Source: Desulfobacterales bacterium
GTDB lineage: Bacteria; Desulfobacterota; Desulfobacteria; Desulfobacterales; Desulfobacteraceae
Assembly (NCBI GenBank): GCA_022361135.1
Contig: JAKSBM010000079.1
Span: 1 to 8,445, forward strand
Length of the DNA stretch: 8,445 nucleotides
Direction: 5' to 3'
A program made the position numbers and the translations under genes. The notes beneath the pieces are model-generated. The model was not told where the DNA came from. It ran no database searches and was given only the letters and a program-made list of their open reading frames with translations. This document shows, one piece after another, positions 6,426-8,445 of this stretch (positions within the stretch are counted from its first letter, which is position 1; each line of letters opens with the position of its first letter).

Positions 6426-7647
6426 AGTTTCGACCATGGGAGCCATAGTAATTCTGATAGTGGCGGTAATGGCCCAGCCCCATGTCCACCCGGTTCAACA
6501 CCGAGCCCACCAGGGGCAGGGAAGCGGATCTGAATTTTTCCACGGCCTTGCCAATGACCTCCCGGTCGGTGTGATCGGCCCGGATGACCAACAGGGTGCC
6601 GTCGGCATTGGGGGCGGCCAGGAGGGCATCCGATGCCGGCATCACCGGCGGGGTGTCCAAAATCACCACATCAAACCGGGTTTTAAGGTAGTCCAAAAGA
6701 AAGCAGGTGCGGTGGGACCCCACCAGTTCAGAAGGATTGGGGGGAATGGCCCCGGCAGGCAAAATCTTTAAATTGGGGACAATGGTATCCTGAATCACCG
6801 GGTCCACGGCCTCCCGCAGATAGGGACCGGGATCCGTGGGCAGGTTAAACTCCCGGTAAAGGGTTTCCAGGTCCAGATGATTTTCCACGGCATGGGCCAA
6901 TTGCCCCGGTGCCAGGGGAAGAAAACGAAATCCCCCGGAGGCCATGGAGGACATGGCCCGGATCCCCTCCATGACATGGACGGAAAGGACCTTGGCCAGC
7001 TCCTTCTTGGACACCAGCCCCATGGTGTAGAGGATGGCCCCCAGGCGCTGGGCGGATTTTTTGCGATGTTCCAGGGCCAGCTGGGCCTCGTCCTCGGTGA
7101 GCATCTTCCGCCGCACCAGGGTGGCGGCCAAACGCTGGCTGTCCGGACGGTTTTTCCAGCAGACATCCTGAATATTACCCTGGTCGAAACAAATGGAAAT
7201 CCGGGTCTCTTGGTTTTCCAATTCCAGGGTGCAGCTCCGCTTCTGGAGCCGGGTGAGTTGAAGAAGATCGGAGACGGACAATTGGGAAAGGGTCCCCTGG
7301 GTGGGACGCTTGCCCAGGACATTGACCAGCAATTCGGTGAGGCCGGTGCGGCCCTGGCAGTTAAAAAGCCGGGTCAGCTGGGGACGCCGCAGGTCCATGT
7401 CCACCACCAACACCCGGCGATCGGTCTGGGCAATGGCATGGGCCAGGTTGGCCGACACCGTGGTTTTTCCCTCCCCCTCCACGGAACTGGTGACCACCAG
7501 GGCATTGAGTTCCTTTTCCATCATTGAAAAAAAGAGATTGGTCCGCAGGGTACGAAAGGATTCGGCATACCGGGATTCGGAAGTACAATTCTGCAGCAGG
7601 ATTTTCTGCCCCAGGGATTTGGGGTCGTCCTTTTTCTTGAAGATCAT
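6424..7647 (-). CDS. BY-kinase (CpsD/CapB/Wzc-type tyrosine autokinase) with inserted PATAN/DUF4388-like domain
   Basis: A cytoplasmic tyrosine autokinase that, with a Wzz-type partner, controls export and chain length of extracellular polysaccharide through cycles of phosphorylation. At 407 residues it is far longer than a stand-alone CpsD/CapB kinase (about 230). The N-terminus has the oligomerisation motif ExxRxxR (Glu29, Arg32, Arg35 in AESFRTLRTN). Walker A is SSVEGEGKTT (54-63), Walker A' is LVVDMDLRRPQ (80-90) and Walker B is VVILDTPPV (327-335). ILPAGAIPPNPSELVGS (295-311) is a classic BY-kinase block. The C-terminus has a Tyr cluster, YRHYQNYYG (394-402), for autophosphorylation. Between GLTELLVN (102-109) and DTIVPNLK (287-294) lie about 170 extra residues. 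They begin GTLSQLSVSDLLQLTRLQKR and include a strand/turn FDQGNIQDVCW and a helical part (180-230), resembling PATAN/DUF4388 with an MshEN-like segment. Its ATG overlaps the Wzz-like gene's stop by 4 nt, with GGAG 10 nt upstream. The kinase call is firm; the insert's identity is probable. Confidence 0.92.
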   Translation of the reverse strand: MIFKKKDDPKSLGQKILLQNCTSESRYAESFRTLRTNLFFSMMEKELNALVVTSSVEGEGKTTVSANLAHAIAQTDRRVLVVDMDLRRPQLTRLFNCQGRTGLTELLVNVLGKRPTQGTLSQLSVSDLLQLTRLQKRSCTLELENQETRISICFDQGNIQDVCWKNRPDSQRLAATLVRRKMLTEDEAQLALEHRKKSAQRLGAILYTMGLVSKKELAKVLSVHVMEGIRAMSSMASGGFRFLPLAPGQLAHAVENHLDLETLYREFNLPTDPGPYLREAVDPVIQDTIVPNLKILPAGAIPPNPSELVGSHRTCFLLDYLKTRFDVVILDTPPVMPASDALLAAPNADGTLLVIRADHTDREVIGKAVEKFRSASLPLVGSVLNRVDMGLGHYRHYQNYYGSHGRN

Positions 7648-8445
7648 CGGGAAGCAGCTCCATGGATTTCGTCGTCATCGGCTTCGGGAACCACCGACAG
7701 AACAGGAAGATTGTAAAGGGTGCGAATATCGTCTTCGGTCTGGACACTGCGGTCCAGGTAATTGAGAAAAAAGGCCAGCCCCACACCAAACACCAGCCCC
7801 AGGACCAGGCTGAGCAAAAGGTCCCGTCCCCGCTTGGGGGAAACCGGCTTCAAGGCGGGCTGGGCCGCCTCCACCACCCTGAGGTTGGAGGTGTCGGAGC
7901 TCTGGAGGATATTGGACTCCTTCACCCGGGAAACCATGAGGTCGTAGAGGTTTTGGCTGGTGTTCACATTCCGTTGGAGAATGGTATATTTCAACTCCTT
8001 GGATGAGGTGTTCAGGGCGTCGGAGTCAAATTCGGCAATGGTCTTTTCCAGATTCCGCTCCCGGGCCAGGAGGACCTTGCGTTCGGATTTCATATTGCCC
8101 AATTCTTTTTTGATCTCCTGGGAAAGGCGGAGTCGTCCCTTGTCCAATTCACTGCGCAATTGGACCATTTTGGAATGCTTGGGCCGATAGACCTTGGACA
8201 ACCGGGTCCATTCCAATTCCAGATTCACGATCTTTTCATAGATCCCGTCGATGGTGGGGTTGTTCACCAGGGAACGGACCATGGCGATGTCCTGGCGGCC
8301 CTGGATGTGGCGCTCCAATTCGGCAATGCGGGCATCCAGTTCCAGGCGGCGGTTCCGGGCATCCAGGTACTTATTGTTAAACTCCACGATCTTTTGTTCG
8401 GCCATCTTCTGCTTGCCGGTGATGGAAAACACCCGGTTCTGCTGC
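7644..8445 (-). CDS. Wzz/GNVR-type polysaccharide co-polymerase (chain-length determinant), N-terminus outside window
   Basis: Controls chain length and export of polysaccharide and is the membrane partner of the downstream tyrosine kinase. The visible 266 residues are the C-terminal half. A long charged coiled-coil region (about the first 180 residues, with many Glu/Lys/Arg/Leu heptads) is followed by the GNVR-type stretch LRVVEAAQPALKPVSPKRGRD. A transmembrane helix follows (DLLLSLVLGLVFGVGLAFFLNYL, 7755-7823), then a short cytoplasmic tail beginning LDRSVQTEDDIRTLYNLPVLSVVPE. This matches the end of the Wzc/ExoP/EpsF-type periplasmic domain just before its kinase domain, but here the protein stops and the kinase is a separate gene. 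A GTG at 8432 lies inside the coiled coil and is not the start, because the frame is open to base 8445. The kinase gene overlaps its stop by 4 nt, which fits production of the two partners in a fixed ratio. A first transmembrane helix and Wzz domain are expected beyond the right edge. Confidence 0.9.
   Translation of the reverse strand, partial: QQNRVFSITGKQKMAEQKIVEFNNKYLDARNRRLELDARIAELERHIQGRQDIAMVRSLVNNPTIDGIYEKIVNLELEWTRLSKVYRPKHSKMVQLRSELDKGRLRLSQEIKKELGNMKSERKVLLARERNLEKTIAEFDSDALNTSSKELKYTILQRNVNTSQNLYDLMVSRVKESNILQSSDTSNLRVVEAAQPALKPVSPKRGRDLLLSLVLGLVFGVGLAFFLNYLDRSVQTEDDIRTLYNLPVLSVVPEADDDEIHGAASR

Noticed and set aside
8432..8432. GTG at 8432 as the start of the Wzz-like gene
   Set aside because: The frame is open to the window edge, and a start there would begin inside the coiled coil with no first membrane helix.
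1..8445. Mobile elements, CRISPR arrays, tRNA or rRNA genes
   Set aside because: No transposase or integrase motif, terminal repeats, regularly spaced repeats or conserved RNA-gene segments were seen on either strand.

Overview
All coding content in this window lies on the minus strand, in one tightly packed block that reads from high to low coordinates. Neighbouring genes overlap or sit within about 13 bases of each other through 4-nt stop/start overlaps, Shine-Dalgarno sequences and short spacers. This holds everywhere except a 148-base gap before the last gene. No promoter, terminator, tRNA, rRNA, CRISPR array or insertion sequence was found. The block looks like the interior of a longer operon, cut at both ends of the window. 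The DNA is GC-rich, with strong CGG (Arg), GCC (Ala) and CTG (Leu) codon preference. The many long plus-strand ORFs are antisense shadows.

In order of transcription the genes are: (1) the C-terminal part of a Wzz/GNVR-type polysaccharide co-polymerase (7644-8445, N-terminus outside the window); (2) a BY-kinase (CpsD/CapB/Wzc-type tyrosine autokinase) with a roughly 170-residue PATAN/DUF4388-like insert splitting its kinase fold (6424-7647); (3) a membrane-anchored TPR protein (5484-6410); (4) a second TPR protein (4867-5478); (5) an O-antigen ligase/polymerase-type membrane protein, Wzy_C family (3612-4865); (6) a fused ATP sulfurylase/APS kinase (1879-3615); (7) a PAPS-dependent sulfotransferase (1005-1889); (8) a GT-B-type glycosyltransferase running off the left edge (1-856). 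Genes 3 and 4 look like two halves of one about 514-residue gene separated by the loss of one G in a G run.

Together these encode Wzx/Wzy-type exopolysaccharide or capsule synthesis: chain-length control, its phosphoregulation, TPR scaffolding, polymerisation and sugar transfer. Within the same operon lies a sulfation module: an enzyme making PAPS directly upstream of a sulfotransferase that would use it. The simplest reading is an operon for a sulfated extracellular polysaccharide.

Two points stand out. The ATP sulfurylase half of the fusion has lost the HxxH and GRDHAG active-site signatures (QxxQ and NHDHGS here), while the APS kinase half looks intact, so it may act only as an APS kinase fed with APS from elsewhere. 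The kinase insert suggests an extra sensory or interaction input into chain-length control.

The organism cannot be identified from this window alone. Codon use, the PATAN-like domain and the fused Sat-CysC fit a Gram-negative bacterium, perhaps Desulfobacterota (formerly Deltaproteobacteria). That is an inference held with low to moderate confidence.
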